From Agrocybe praecox (taxonomy: Eukaryota > Basidiomycota > Agaricomycetes > Agaricales > Agrocybaceae), in the NCBI GenBank assembly GCA_964017145.1, contig OZ024841.1:1302001-1366000 (forward strand): a DNA stretch of 64,000 nt, in the 5' to 3' direction. Positions 46,150-59,066 of this stretch are shown here, one piece after another (the first letter of the stretch is position 1; every line of letters starts with the position of its first letter). Made by a program: the position numbers and the translations under genes. Below the pieces are notes generated by a model. It had not been told where the DNA came from. It worked only from the letters and a program-made list of their open reading frames with translations, and searched no databases.

Positions 46150-48117
46150 ATGGCCTTCGAATTAGCCATCATATCCTTCATCTGTGCCACTGCATTCACA
46201 GTATTCTTACTGGTGGGCAGAGTACGCATGAGCGTTCCCAACGTAGTGATCGTCCTATGGCTGGCTGGATACCATTTAATCCATGCCATTAACGCAGTAC
46301 TTTGGACGGGGAATGTTAATATACATATTCCAGTGTGGTGCGATATAGGTATGAATCTCTTACTGTGGCTTTCCCTTCGGACACTGATCAGCTTGGTGCA
46401 TAGTGACGAAACTCGTCCTAGGAGCTCAGATCGCACTTCCCGGTGCAATTGTATGCATTTCCCGCGACCTAGAGCTTGTAACATCGTACAGGAAGATTGC
46501 CACCGGCAAGATCGTCCTACGAAACCGGATGATTTTTGACTTGGTTTTCTGCTACCTCATCCCAATCATTTACATGTCCTTGCGTACGTCTCATATACTT
46601 TATATTGCCTTTCTCTCCATATTAAATGAATTATTTAGATATTATCGTCCAAGATCGCAGGTTCGACCTTGTTCAAGACTATGGATGCGTAGCATCTTCG
46701 CATCCTTCTACTGTGGGATTTCTAATATTATGGCTTCCTCCTCTGCTAATGAGCGGCGTTGCTATTGTTCTTTCCGGTAAAATCTTCAAATTTAGTAATC
46801 TGAAATAGCAAACACTCTAACGATTTGATTTAGGTATTACTATCCGTAACATCAGCAACATTCGAGGAACCAGCGTCAACACACACATTGAGTCAAGATC
46901 CTCAGTGAATTCGTCCATTGTTGTTCGCCAAGTTTCTATTTGCATGATCACTGCCATCGCTTCCGTTCTTGTCAAGCTTGCTTCTTTATTCAGCAGCAAC
47001 TCATTCCAAAGCTGGAGCTCGTTACAGGAGGTTCACCGGTTGATGTTCAAGATTGAAGTCGTCCAGGTTCCGGAGGATGTGTTGAATGTGAAATTTTTTT
47101 GGTGGTCTTTCTTCGCCGTATCTTTCCTCTTTCTTCTCCTTATGTTTATCATCGGAGAAGAAGCTCGAGATATATATCGTTGGGTATACAAGCAAGTCAC
47201 CAAAGAAAGACATCTGCCTCGCTTTTCCTTACCGCTCCAGTGCGTTTTTTGAATTGATTGTTCTTTGTTCGACGAATTTACTGACTAGTTGTAGTCGTGA
47301 AAAAAGGAGGATATCGATGACACCGACGAAACCTAAGCTCAGGCCTTTAACACTTGACCTTGGGTCGGTTTGGGATGACGAGAAGATGATCTCGACTATC
47401 CGGAGCTCAAGTTCAAGTGTGAACTCTATCTCGCCTATGGGATACTCCAGTCCAACACAAAGCAACCGAGCTGTATGTGCAGACAAAGACGCGGCATTCA
47501 CTGCGTCCACCCTCTCTTATATAGGCTCTCCTACAGCCAAGGCCTTAGGCATCACGTCGCCGTTGGATGTTCGCCCTCAAGTACCACTACCACCTGCCCT
47601 TCAGCCGTTGGCGATCCCCTTGAGACGTAGTTCGCGGCCGTCCGTTCTAGAGTCCCAGCAGCCTATCCTTCGAGCATTACCATCTGCCCACCTTCCCATT
47701 GATGTCGACCCTGACGTGGACCTCACTTCTGTCCTCGACGAATTGTGGCCTCTACCACCCCTCTCTCCTGTATCCAGCCGCTCAGTATCACAGTACAGCT
47801 GCCCATCGCCTGCGCGCTCACGATCGAACTCTCCCGCCTCGTCGCCTGTCCCATTGGAGGGCTTTACATACCCCCTCCGCCCCACTATCACGCCCCCGCA
47901 TAGAAGGACGAGACCTTTTGAAGGATCGAGCATCTCCTCGTTCGAGATTGATCCTACGAAGCCCATCACTCCTCCTAGGAAGACTTCTATGAGGCCACAC
48001 CATGCTATTCGAACCTTGCATAAAGCGTTCAGCAAGGAACGCCTTCAAGGAAAAGGACAGACGTTCGCACCGGGTAACGAGGTGATTCATATGACGGTGA
48101 TGCGGGAGACTGCGTGA
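46150..48117 (+). CDS. STE3-type pheromone receptor, class II (receptor 1)
   Basis: Seven-helix G-protein-coupled receptor of the fungal STE3 family, which binds lipidated CaaX peptide pheromones at the plasma membrane. It starts MAFELAIISFICATAFTVFL at 46150. Helix 3 region: NAVLWTGNVNIHIPVWCDI, then an intron, then VTKLVLGAQIALPGAIVCIS. The extracellular loop block HYIVQDRRFDLVQDYGC follows. Later exons carry VRQVSICMITAIASVLVKLA and FFWWSFFAVSFLFLLLMFII. After an intron near 47240 a long cytoplasmic tail rich in Ser/Pro (about 47290-48117) ends VIHMTVMRETA. It lacks the early intron after helix 1 seen in receptors 2-6 and resembles receptor 7 most, so it belongs to a separate class. The tail is much longer than in receptor 6. 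Confidence 0.85.
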
Positions 48118-49750
48118 TTATTTATGTATGTGCGTATGCGCTATGATCCCTACGATATGCTATGAACCTTCTACTTCTCGCGCGCTCGCGTGCTGCTCCT
48201 TTTTAATCTCCTTCTTCCACTCTTCGCATTCGATACATCTTTTTGATCCTGTGATCATTTTGATACATTCGTTCTTTTGACTACGATTCTTCACGTTAAC
48301 CTTTTACCACTGTATCCATTACTCTCGTTCTTGCCATGTACCATATTTACACCACTGTAGCCACACCATTACTGTATGAATTTATACGCGTTTTACACAA
48401 GGGGCACCTCGTTCTTGTTTCTCGGAAAGTCAAGCTGAAAGCAAGCATTAAGATGCGTAGTATTTTGAAGCCCAAAGGTTCGATAGTGTCCGCCATAAAC
48501 ATTATCTTGGAATGATCTTCAAGATAAGGAAATGTGTTTATGAGTGCTCACGGGGGTTCAGAGAAAACGAGTTCTTGGCGTTCATCTACAGAATTATAGT
48601 AGGAAATTGGTCGATTTTTCGCGAGTCATGTTGGGCCTCTTTTCCTCATCTTCAATAAGCTTTGGACGTCCACCTAGAGTTATAGGGTTTCGATTGTATT
48701 ATCCCCGGGCGTCAATCTAAAAATAGACACCGTTATTGTTCCTCACAAGGCTCGTGACATTTGCTTTTTGTGATTATGTTATCACGGAAAGTTCCGTAAC
48801 GTGTTCAAGACAATAAGAAATATCAGAGGGGAAGACATAAAGACAATAACGACGACCAGGAGTGCAAATCGCTTTTCTTTCCTCCCCACCACATCTAGTG
48901 ACTACCAGAAACCTAAGAATCATCCCCCTTAAATGTTGGACCCCTCGCAAACTCGACGGACGGCGTTCGGAGAAGTCGGCGGGTAGGGAGGGCGTGTGCG
49001 GCTAGAACTTAGCGTTGTAAGGGCGAATTTTAGCATATTGAAGGGACAAGGTACGCCATTTTTTGCCAGTAGAAACACATCCATGTCTAGATGACCTTAT
49101 TCCTTCAACAGCACGCTAGCTTTCCTTGCAGCAATCTTTAATGCGCTAGGCTTTCTTCGTCATTAAGCTAGGATCTTTTCTTGACATCGAGACGTCATTT
49201 TCGGGCCAACACCACTCATTCCGCCACCATATCGCTATCACTGCTCGTGTTTTCTCAGCAGCCCAAATACGCGATGCGTCTTTTGGTCTTTACCTTGTTC
49301 TCATTTGGGATAGCTTCGCCTAGAAAATCGGCACGTGATTGAGGTCATTAAGCACATCCACATTTGGGATTCCCTTTGGCCCACTCGCATGGCGGAAGTG
49401 GGAAGCCAGGCCATGTGTTCCCACAGAATGTTAATTTTGGGGCGGACTCCTTACGTTGTGATCGACCATTTAAGGGGGCCGGACAAAGGGAAGGACCAAA
49501 TTGGGATAGTGTGTACGTCGGGCTGCTGGGCCCAAAGAGGAACAGGACAAGGTGACATCCGTATTGGGCAGAGCAGTCTAAAGTTATTCGCATATCCGGA
49601 CAAAGGGATGTCCAAAATACGTCCACGGAAGGCATTTGCTCTTATAATACTTGGATGTCCTCAAGAATTGTTTTTTCACCGCCTTCTGTTCATCTACCTT
49701 GAACGGTGTCCTCTCCTCTCCCTCAGGCGCATCATACAGCGATACCAAAC
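48118..49750. other. gap between receptors 1 and 2
   Basis: About 1.6 kb without a recognised gene. I searched by eye for short frames ending in a CaaX box on both strands and found none. A possible inverted-repeat element lies at about 49360-49625. The frames at 49335-49640 look non-coding. Confidence 0.4.
49360..49625. mobile_element. possible MITE-like element
   Basis: The left end (TTTGGGATTCCCTTTGGCCC) and the reverse complement of the right end (TTTTGGACATCCCTTTGTCC) are similar over about 20 bp. The interior has no coding capacity. Borders and target duplication are not clear, so this is tentative. Confidence 0.3.
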
Positions 49751-51305
49751 ATGGCCTATCCCAATTCTATATACTCCGGCTTTGCCTTCGTTGGCTTCGT
49801 TCTGTCTTGCATTCCTTTACCCTGGCATCTTGAAGGTACTTTTCGGGTCTTTCTTTTCTCCAGAATTCGAAGCTCATATTTTCTCAGCCTGGAATACTGG
49901 CACTTGCTTGTACATGATATGGACTGCCCTTGCCTGCCTCAACATGTTCATCAACTCGATCGTCTGGACTGATACCGCTGTTGACTTTTCACCCACTTGG
50001 TGCGATATCTGTGAGTTTGGCCTATCCCCCCACGCATGCAAAGTTCAATCCACTCACCGGAGCAACTCTAGCCACCAAGTTCTTCATTGGCAGCACCGTA
50101 GCAATTCCCGCCGCATCCCTCTGCATCAACCGTCGCCTCTATCACATCTCTTCAGTGAGGTCTGTGACTATTACCAAGGCTGAAAAACGACGAAATGTTA
50201 TGGTCGATTTGGCCATTGGTCTTGGTATTCCCGTCTTGGAGATGGTTTTGCGTACGTGCTTGCTTTGCTCCTTTGTTATTTTCCTCGACTAACTTGTATT
50301 TCAGACTACATCCCACAAGGACATCGCTACAATATCTTCGAGGATGTCGGCTGCCTCCCTTCCACCTACAACACCTGGGTCGCTTACGTTCTCGTATACT
50401 GTGTACCCATCGCTATCGGTTGTGTCTCTGCCGTATATGCCATCCTCAGCATCATGCACTTCAACAAGAGTCGCTTGCAATTCAACGATCTCCTTTCCAG
50501 TTACCCCAACCTGAACTCCAGCCGCTACATCCGTCTTATGTGCCTGGCTGGAGTCGAAGTCCTGTGCACCATCCCCCTCGGAGCATTTTCGGTCTACCTC
50601 AATGTCCGGGCTGGTATCAGCCCATGGATCAGCTGGGCCGATACACACGCTGGATTCTCCCGTGTGGACCAAGTCCTTGCAATCTTCTGGCGCCTTGACC
50701 CCAAGAACAACATCTCTCTCGAGCTCACCCGCTGGTTGCCCATCTTCTGCGCCTTCCTCTTTTTCGGATTCTTCGGCTTTGCCGATGAGGCCAGGAAGAA
50801 CTACCGCTCAGCTTTCGATACTGTTATCAAGCGTGTTGGTATCTCCACCTCTTCGATTTCAGGAAAGACCCTCTTCACCTCGACTGGATCCAAATCTGTC
50901 GACAGCGATGTCAAAGTCCGCCCAGCTGCTCCCGTCTTTGTGCACCAAGAATTCCTCCGCCGCCAATCTTCTATGGACTCCTTCAGCGATATGTCGATGT
51001 CCATCGCTGATGTTAGCGGACACCTCGACGAGAAGAAGGACAATAACAGCGAGAAGAACGCCGAGGCTTTCATGCCTACGCTTTCGTATGGAGAGATCAC
51101 ATTGGCAGATGTTGGTGGTACACTTGCGGACTACAAACCACCACTGTACTCCCCCACTCCTTCATCAGGCGCTTCTTCCGCTTCGAGCATCGCTTCCCCC
51201 GAACCAGCTCTAACACGGTCGAGTTCGTTGCATTCCCTTCCAACTTCATACATTGTCGTCGACGACGCGACATCACAAAAAGCGCACACGCACGATATTG
51301 TCTGA
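49751..51305 (+). CDS. STE3-type pheromone receptor, class I (receptor 2)
   Basis: Four exons (49751-49835, about 49888-50010, 50072-50251, 50305-51305) fit in frame and give 462 aa. It starts MAYPNSIYSGFAFVGFVLSC. Conserved STE3 blocks: INSIVWTDTAVDFSPTWCDI, STKFFIGSTVAIPAASLCIN, HYIPQGHRYNIFEDVGCLP, LSSYPNLNSSRYIRLMCLAG, GISPWISWADTHAGFSRVDQ and FFGFFGFADEARKNYRSAF. The cytoplasmic tail of about 165 residues is Ser/Thr-rich and ends TSQKAHTHDIV. The intron after PWHLE is shared with receptors 3-6. GC content and codon choice are richer in C-ending codons than in receptors 3-6, which hints at higher expression or different age. Ligand unknown. Confidence 0.9.
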
Positions 51306-53278
51306 TTCCCTTTTCTTGTTTGGGTTTTGGCTTGTTGTTTGTCTGTGACTTATTCTTTTTGTATTACTCTTCCCTTTCCGACAAGGATACCCACCATCAC
51401 CAGCATATCATCACCTCTCTTCGTAAAAAAACCCCCTTTTCAGATGATCCCCATTCCTATCATTACTGTATCAATATTCGGCAACGTACCATACCACTGT
51501 AGCATTAGCACCATTCCCCTTTTCGTCTTTCTCTTCTTTTCTGGATCGCATCATTTCGATCCTTGTTGTACATAGACACACCCATCATTAGCTATCATAG
51601 GATAACTGCATGCAATGATATAGAATTAAAAAAACCAAACATGAAAGAGTGCCTGAGTTGAGTTTACATGGTTTTCATTCATCTGCGCAGTCCGACTAGA
51701 ATTCGATTCTCTTTTTATACACCCAGGTACACTAATCCCTGTACTTGTGGATATCTTTCCACTCGATCTAGAAAACATGTCGCGCCGAATGGCGATTTCG
51801 AAGGGAAAATGTCTCACGAAAGTAAAACTAACGGAATGTTCAAATCTTCGCAGCATCACAATAGGAAGATCGCTTCAGCCACATCAAGGAGAGTGTATAT
51901 TCTTCAGTGCCTTATTTTTGGGCGTTTATGTATTCTTCTATATATAGCCCTGCTCGGCGCGTCGTGAATGGGCGCGTCTTGAATGGGCGCGTTCTAATTA
52001 ATAGATATCGCGTTCTTCTCGTGTTCGTATACCCTCTTCCTCATCAAAAGTCTCTGCGTCAACCCGTATATCATTCCCCAATTATGGATCCCCAAGGCTC
52101 GCCATAATGTTCTCGGACTACTAACTATGGGATGCCATCCTCTTCCGATTTTCCATCGATCAGTGTGTTTTTACCACCAGGGCAAGTTGACTTCGAATCA
52201 CACCCACTCCACAAGATAGCAAGAAGGTTTTCCCAATGTCAAATGATGAAAAGACCATTCTCCTAGTCAAATTCATGACCACTAGTTTTTCAAGAATGTG
52301 GTCTTCGCAAACTTCTTTCTATTTCAATTTGGTTTCAATCGGATGGTTCACCCGGCAGCTATCCAGAACCCATGTAATATGCCTTGAATATGTAATAAAT
52401 TTATTGCTAATGGACCCATAGATTAGGGTATGATAGAGACGTTGGAGACCAGCCAGAAAAGGGGCCAAAAATGGCAAAAGGGTGAACGCGAAAATTTCGG
52501 GACACCTTAGGCTCAATATGAATCAAGATGTACGAGGAATTGATGCTAAGTTAATGGAGTACCAACTTATGAGGCATAAACTTGGTATGTTCTATGTTGG
52601 TTCTATGCTAACGTTGAGCTAACGCAAGCCATATGACGCTCAAAAGATGTGTTACAATTATTCTTACTTAGTGTGTCATACTATGATACACATAATAGAA
52701 CACACTGGTTTGATACTGGTCGCTTCTGGTACACTTCTGCTATAATCCCCACTGTGAGCCATCAATGGGTTGGTGTTTCGGGATCTTCCGAACAGTGTTT
52801 CTCGGTTTTCAGAGCCAAATTCCAATGCTACTTTTTGAACCAACACTGTCGCTTTCGTCTATCATGTTATCCAGGTGTTTCCTTCTCGTTGCTCAATACG
52901 GCCAAACACACTCTGAAAGTTGATAGGAACCTATATATGGTTTGAGGAATAACGCGTACACGAACGAAAATAGGGTGAGCTTGAACTTCAAGCTTCTAAG
53001 CTTCATCTCTTGATCCTTCTCGATCATCTTGGAATGTTTTTCAAAGATTCTCTCGCCATTCATACAAGTTCTAAGATAGTCCTGTAAACGATGGGATCTG
53101 AGAGATAGTAGAGGATGGATTCGATGGTATCCGGTAGGATATATAGCAGCGTACTTGTGCTTTTCTATTGCTCACTCAGGCCCAACATACAAACAACTTC
53201 CGTGAGTATTCCTAGTCTAAGCGAGGTAGATCGCCAGATATTTACACTACAACCATCGAATCTAGCCTCTAGCAAGAG
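51306..53278. other. gap between receptors 2 and 3
   Basis: About 2 kb with no recognised gene. A three-unit tandem repeat of a GGGCGCGTC-TGAAT word sits near 51955-52000. Frames at 51668-51967, 52236-52421 and 52649-52945 lack features. I found no CaaX-ended frame that is not interrupted by an upstream stop. Confidence 0.4.
51955..52000 (+). repeat. short tandem repeat, three units
   Basis: Three imperfect units in a row: GGCGCGTCGTGAAT, GGGCGCGTCTTGAAT and GGGCGCGTTCTAAT. The function is unknown; it lies about 1.3 kb upstream of receptor 3. Confidence 0.6.
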
Positions 53279-56012
53279 ATGCCATATCCCAACGCCGTTT
53301 TTTCTGTGTTTTCCTTTGTTGGATTCCTACTGTGTCGTCATATTTCCACGGAGTTTCGAAGGTATTCGCAAAACAAATTCTTGTTTACCTGCTGCTTATT
53401 GCAATCATTAGCATGGAGCACTGGAGTATGTGCATATCTCGTCTGGACAGGCCTTGCATGCCTCACTTGGTCCATAAATTCGATTATTTGGAACGGAAAT
53501 TTGGTTAACCGGGCACCCATTTGGTGTGATATTTGTGAGCCCTTGTTTCGGATTCATTTTCCGCCTTCTCTAAGGGCTCGAAACTATATGCATATATGCC
53601 AGCTGTTAGGCTCTACACGGCTTTGAACGTATCTATTCTGGCTTGCGATCTTTGCATACAACGCCGCCTTTATCATATAAGCAAAGCAACGCGAAGCAAT
53701 GCCAGTATCACCAGAGCAAGTAAGCGCCGTGATGTCGTAACAGACCTATGCATCTGTGTCGGTATTCCTCTACTAGCAATGATTCTATGTGAGTTCATTT
53801 ATTCTGCTGGTAATTCAATATTGACTGGTTCAATAGACTATATTTTTGAAGGCCATCGCTTCAATATCTACGAAGATGCTGGGTGCTTTTTCGCCATTTA
53901 CGAGACATGGGTTAGCTTCCTCCTGTTTACATGCCCACCAGCTGTTATTGCTTGCATTTCAACTGGCTATGCTCTTCTCAACATTGTCTTTATCAATAAA
54001 CACCGCGCAAATTCTCTTGAAATACTTTCCGCCGATAGTATGTCGGAAAAATCAAAATAGGAATATATTAAAATATATATTAAGATATGTGCATATCAGA
54101 CCATCACCTTTTCAGGGTGGTGATAGTATTGATATTGTCCAGAAGTTTCTCATCCACCGTGATTGGCGTGGCTACTAGTGACCGGTCTGACCAGCGATGA
54201 TCAGTGTGATATAGGCTATATACACCCGAATTCGATATTCAAGCTCCGCAGCGGCATGCAAGCGGCATTCCATCCTAAATATATCACTATCGTTATTATT
54301 ATGTATTCCCGCTTATTTTGTGCATATCCGACATTCGAACAAAAAGATGGAATATAAATTCACAATTTATATTGATAGTATTTACACTAGAGTACAAGAT
54401 GGATTATAAACAAGAAAATAATCTACTGCAGCCACTGCCTATCGGAATAACTATCCCCACATCACACTGCACAAGCGTTGCTTCTGGGTGTGGACGATCC
54501 CTAGTGGAGAGGTGTGTGAGGAACATTGAACGACTGACGAAAGGCCCAAGCTTACCTTGTCGAATCAACTTGCACTTACCATATAATCCGAGAATAAGAC
54601 TTGAGGGGAAGGGACGGAAGCGACTCGAAGTTCTGTGGGTTTCCTTCTCGAATCCCCCTTCCTTTATAACTTTCAGCACAGTGGCGCAATTGAGCTTGTA
54701 TCAGCTACTCGGAGTCGTCGTGGTGCGGTGGGGCAATTAAATGTAATAGCTTGGAGTAAGTTTGGAGTTATAGAATGAACATGGAGAAAACCTTACGACA
54801 CATGCTTTAGTGCTCTATTTTTTCCCTCGAGCGCAGCCCTGAGCCGTCTTACTTGAAGTACGCGGCACTGTGTTTGGCGTGGCTCTAGACGGCATCCAAA
54901 CACGGCTCTGAGCGGCAGACCACCGACTGTACAACACTGCGAGCCAGTGCATTGACATAGCCCAAGTCCACCTTTTTACACATTTCTGCAGTTAAATTCA
55001 GCTGAATACAGTATATTACCATCTTACACCTTAAAAATCCCCATGGTTATGCATTCTGGCGGTTCTTGCCATGGGCTGTAATAAGTACTGATTCACTTAC
55101 ATCTTTGTAGATAACATCTGATTACTGCGTGATATGATCACACTGGGAGGAATATCACTATAGATTACAAATTATCGTGCATTTGGGTAGGTGATAAGGC
55201 ATGACGAAAAGCATATATGTACTGATGATGTAATTATAACTCGACGCGGAGATGCTTATCGCTTCATATAGGTCCATCACCAGGCGCAATGACTGATATG
55301 CCTTTTTTGATTTTTCCGACATAACGTTAGCTCCAGCATGTATATCCGACTTCTGGTGTTTTCGAGCGTTGAGGTTCTCGGCGGCATCCCTCTCACCACA
55401 GTAAGCATATATTACAGCATCAGGGATGGTGTTAATCCCTGGATCAGCTGGGAAAATACACATTCTAATTTCTCCCGTGTCGTACAAATTCCGGCAAGCC
55501 TTTGGCGTTCTTACCCTCGGGCTGTATTAGGAGTTGAGTTTCCAAGGTGGTCGACCGTCGGCTGTGCCTTCGTATTTTTCGCCATATTTGCTTCTTCCAA
55601 TGAGGCCCTGCGGAATTATCGTTCTATTTGGCGGTTTATTTGCCTGCCTATAACGTTTGTGACTGGGTCCAGATTTGTTGGTTGTGCCGCGAATAACGAG
55701 GGAAAGTCATCGCCTTCTGCAGCCTCCACAGGAATAGGACCGCTACAATTCGCGCATACAAACACGCCAAAAGACACTATAGCGTCGGGGACAGTAACAA
55801 GAAACGATACCGAAAGCGATAATGGCATCTTCGAAGCTGCAAAGGACGAAAAAGACGACTCAATGCATGGAATACCCCCAAGGACTTCACAAACAGAAGA
55901 AATTCCTGGAAACGATCACACTCAGCACTTCCTCGCCACTGCCCCGAATTATCTTGGGTTGCATGAGCAGGATGCTGCGACTCTGAAGAACAACACGGAT
56001 GTCATTGTTTGA
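53279..56012 (+). pseudogene. STE3-type pheromone receptor, class I (receptor 3), split by an insertion
   Basis: A class I STE3 receptor starting MPYPNAVFSVFSFVGFLLC, followed by WSTGVCAYLVWTGLACLTWS, SINSIIWNGN...PIWCDI, DLCIQRRLYHIS, YIFEGHRFNIYEDAGC and, up to 54038, NSLEILSADS. There the frame runs into an inserted element (54041-55321) and stops. The second half resumes at 55324 with the expected block (MYIRLLVFSSVEVLGGIPLT, GVNPWISWENTHSNFSRVVQ, FASSNEALRNYRSIWRF) and continues to a tail ending TLKNNTDVIV. Removing the element and one copy of its TA flank joins both halves in frame without other change, so the gene was intact when hit. Residues such as the exon 3 start (VRLYTALNVSI instead of TKxxIGxxVAIPA) are divergent, so it may already have been under relaxed selection. 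Confidence 0.85.
54041..55321. mobile_element. non-autonomous TA-flanked DNA element inside receptor 3
   Basis: A 1281-bp insertion with terminal inverted repeats TGTCGGAAAAATCAAAA at the left and their complement (TTTTGATTTTTCCGACA) at the right, flanked by TA on both sides (54039-54040 and 55322-55323). A TA target fits Tc1/mariner-type transposition. The longest inner frames (54318-54740 plus, 54404-54679 minus) show no transposase features, so it would need enzyme from elsewhere. Confidence 0.8.
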
Positions 56013-56680
56013 AGGTAAGTGACATTGAAGTGATACTTTTATACAAGTTTTCATGATTTTTTTTTTTTTTTTTTTTTGATATTTTTCACTGCCCAGGGTC
56101 AATTAATGCGTATAAACATGAACCTCAGTTGTATTTTAATGCCTCAAGAATTGGAAGAAAAGGGCCTTGTTCAAAGCAAAAATTACGGAGGAGGTCTAGT
56201 CTCTGAGAAATTGGCGATTCGGATCAACAACACATATAATCATCTTCTCTTCTCTTCTCAATATGTTATATATTGATATATTGTTTCGTACCCGTTGAGA
56301 ACGTCTCTGAAGACGAACAGAATATCCAAATCCAAGCAGCTGTGATAAAAAAGGAATTTAATTGCAGATGAATACTCGGGCCGCCTTTCCGCTATGGACA
56401 TCCTTTTCGAGTACAAGCTCAATCGAGTAAGGTATCTTGGCAACCGACTTCTTCCACGGTTCCACCACATGTCTTTATATAACCAAGGACCAATGAGGAT
56501 GCTTTGTATTCCACCGACACCCAAGCGCAATGAAGGACGTCGACAATTCTCTGTTTCTCTCCAGGTTATAAAGCCTCGTCTCCGAGAATCGAACTCAAAT
56601 TCGGGGGCAGCGTTCAGCCCAGACGGCTGTCTCGTCTCCAAATATCAATATCATCAACATTTGCATGATTTGGATTTAGG
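56013..56680. other. gap between receptors 3 and 4
   Basis: It contains a T-run of about 22 bases near 56057-56078. Short frames (56076-56276 plus, 56258-56641 minus) have no recognisable features. A TATATAACC-like word lies near 56475, about 200 bp upstream of receptor 4. Confidence 0.4.
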
Positions 56681-58122
56681 ATGGCCTATCCTAATGCCCT
56701 GTTTTCTTTCTTCTCCTTCGCTGGCGTCCTCATGTGCATTATCCCATTTCCGTGGCATCTCGAAGGTATTTCTTCCCCCTCTTATCGTGAAAATTGCCTC
56801 TGATTGCATACGTAACTCAGCTTGGAGCACTGGGGCATCTATGTATATGATTTGGACTGGCATAGCCTGTCTGAACCAATTTGTAAATTCAGTTGTTTGG
56901 AATGGGAATGCCATCGACTACGCGCCCATTTGGTGCGACATCTGTAAGTTCGACCCATACAAATGTCTTGTGATTTAAACAAATAATGTTAATTTATCGT
57001 CGTTATCAGCCTCTAGGATTATCGTTGGGACATCCGTGGCAGTACCAGCAGCTGCATTGTGCATTACTCGACGTCTCTATTACATTTCTTCCGCCACAAC
57101 GACCGTAGCCGGAATCCACAAAGCTAGCAAGCGTCGTGAAATTGCGGTGGATCTTTTTATCTGCGTAGGACTTCCGGTCTTAGAAATGGCTCTTCGTGAG
57201 TTTTCTTTCCGGTGCCCCTCTGGTTACTTCTTCTGACTATACGGGCGCAGAATATATCGTCCAAGGCCACCGTTATAACATCTTCGAAGATATCGGCTGT
57301 TTTCCCTTCACGTATAACACTTGGCCAGCATATGTTATAGTTGTCTGCCCTCCGATTGCCATTGGATGTGTGTCAGCGTTCTACGCGATTTCCAGCATAC
57401 GCCACATCAACAGACGTCGCGTTAAATTTAATGAACTTCTGTCGAGCCATACCAACCTCAATTCGAGCGTCTACATGCGTCTAATGTGCCTTGCCGGCGT
57501 TGACGCGATATGCACCGTTCCTCTTGGCTCATTAAACCTCTACTTCAACATTCGGGTCGGCATAGAGCCATGGATCAGCTGGGAGGATACACATTATGGG
57601 TTCTCTCGAGTCGATCAGGTCCTCGCAATTTATTGGCGCGCAGATCCCTTCACCAGAGTCTCGCTGGAGCTCACCCGGTGGTTTGTGGTCATTTGTGCCT
57701 TCGTATTTTTCGCTTTCTTCGGTTTTGCGGACGAGGCGATGAGAAATTATCGAGTCGCTTTCCGCGCCGTTTTTGGATGGATGTTCAGAAAACGTTCACT
57801 GGGGTCTCAATCCGGATCAAAAGAGGTTTTCGATTCTTCTGCGACTGGCCCAATTTCACGAGGGGGACTTGGCTCTTTGCGATTTGCTCCTCCTACCAAG
57901 GATGATACATTTGGGTCCATCGATGACGATCTTTGTCCTGCTTCTGGAGATCACGACAAGGATCATAAGAGCAACGACCCTACGACAACATCGTTCGATC
58001 TGCGGAGAAGCTTTTTGACAGTACACCACGACCGAATTACCACCGCCCTTTTCCCAATACATACGCAACCTCGCCCGGATCAGGAAAAATTACCAGACAT
58101 GCGTACAGACGACATCGTTTGA
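56681..58122 (+). CDS. STE3-type pheromone receptor, class I (receptor 4)
   Basis: Seven-helix STE3 receptor, four exons. It starts MAYPNALFSFFSFAGVLMCI and has the same intron after PWHLE as receptors 2, 3, 5 and 6. Blocks: VNSVVWNGNAIDYAPIWCDI, SRIIVGTSVAVPAAALCITR, YIVQGHRYNIFEDIGCFPFT, LSSHTNLNSSVYMRLMCLAG, GIEPWISWEDTHYGFSRVDQ and FFAFFGFADEAMRNYRVAFR. The tail (about 120 residues) is charged and ends PDMRTDDIV. The frame is intact throughout. It probably signals through a heterotrimeric G protein to the mating MAP-kinase pathway, as known for the family; its own ligand is unknown. Confidence 0.9.
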
Positions 58123-59066
58123 ACGTAGCATCTGCAGACATCTATCGACTGTATCAACACCTCATGCTTCGGCACTTCGTTTCATTCATACCCAGATCCA
58201 ATGTAATTTTACCACTTTCATGATTCGGAGACCACACATTACTTTATATCCTTCCCACATTTTTGATATATTCCTCGATAATCATCATTTGAATATTCAA
58301 TTATTCAATACCCCAGCGCTGTACGATCCAATGGGTCCCTATGTCTCAATCCTGAATGCCTCATTTAAATTCGGAAATATTGCTGAACTGGGTATAAAGC
58401 AGCTTATTTTGGCCTGTGGTATGTACGCAAATAAGCAAAGCTGTCCCGATCTGGTGCGTTATACCCGGGCCCAATCATGATCGGCGGGCTCCGGTCTTTT
58501 TATTGGCCACCGATATTACGCTCACTCATGTATGTACTCTTTAAATTTCAAGCCCACCTATTATATCTTCTTTTCAACGTCCATCTTGATGCGCCTCTGG
58601 TTCTACTCTCCCCATGAAACTCACTCACGTCACGACAAATTAGGCTGGCCTGGGATCTATGTTATGTATACCAGCCATGGCCTCCTCTCGCTTTGCTTCC
58701 GCAGACTTTCTACAGACGTAACGACCCCTGACAACTCCGTCTCGGTTAAAAATCCTTTCTCTTTCGGAAATTCTCAGAAGAGTCATCTTCATGTGCACAT
58801 GTAATAAAGTTGATATGTTAGGTTAGCCTCCGACTTCGCTCTTGCGGCAATCTAGTATAAGGTTTACTATTATTCCAGGAAAGGCTCAAGAACAAGGTCT
58901 CTACATGCTGTAAGCAAAATACGCTCACGTTCTGTCAGGATACAATACTTACACGATGTTCGATCAATATGCGCCCAGCTTTTAAAAGGACCGCCGTTCT
59001 CGTTGGACGCGTTCGTTGTTCCTCAGGCAGACCCAGGCAGGCTCTTGGTTGAAGCACAGAACGAAC
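58123..59066. other. gap between receptors 4 and 5
   Basis: No gene is recognised; frames at 58220-58480 and 58532-58804 have no domain and no CaaX end. A TTTTAAAAGG word near 58979 may be a TATA-like element for receptor 5. Confidence 0.4.

Noticed and set aside
47601..48090. Minus-strand frames opposite the tail of receptor 1
   Set aside because: They are shadows of a Ser/Pro-rich coding tail and contain no domain.
49335..49640. Open frames on both strands upstream of receptor 2
   Set aside because: Both strands are open by composition; no motif supports either, and an inverted-repeat element may explain the stretch.
52669..52684. TGT-GTC-ATA-CTA-TGA, which reads as a C-V-I-L CaaX end with stop
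   Set aside because: The codon directly before it in the same frame is TAG, so no precursor reads into it.
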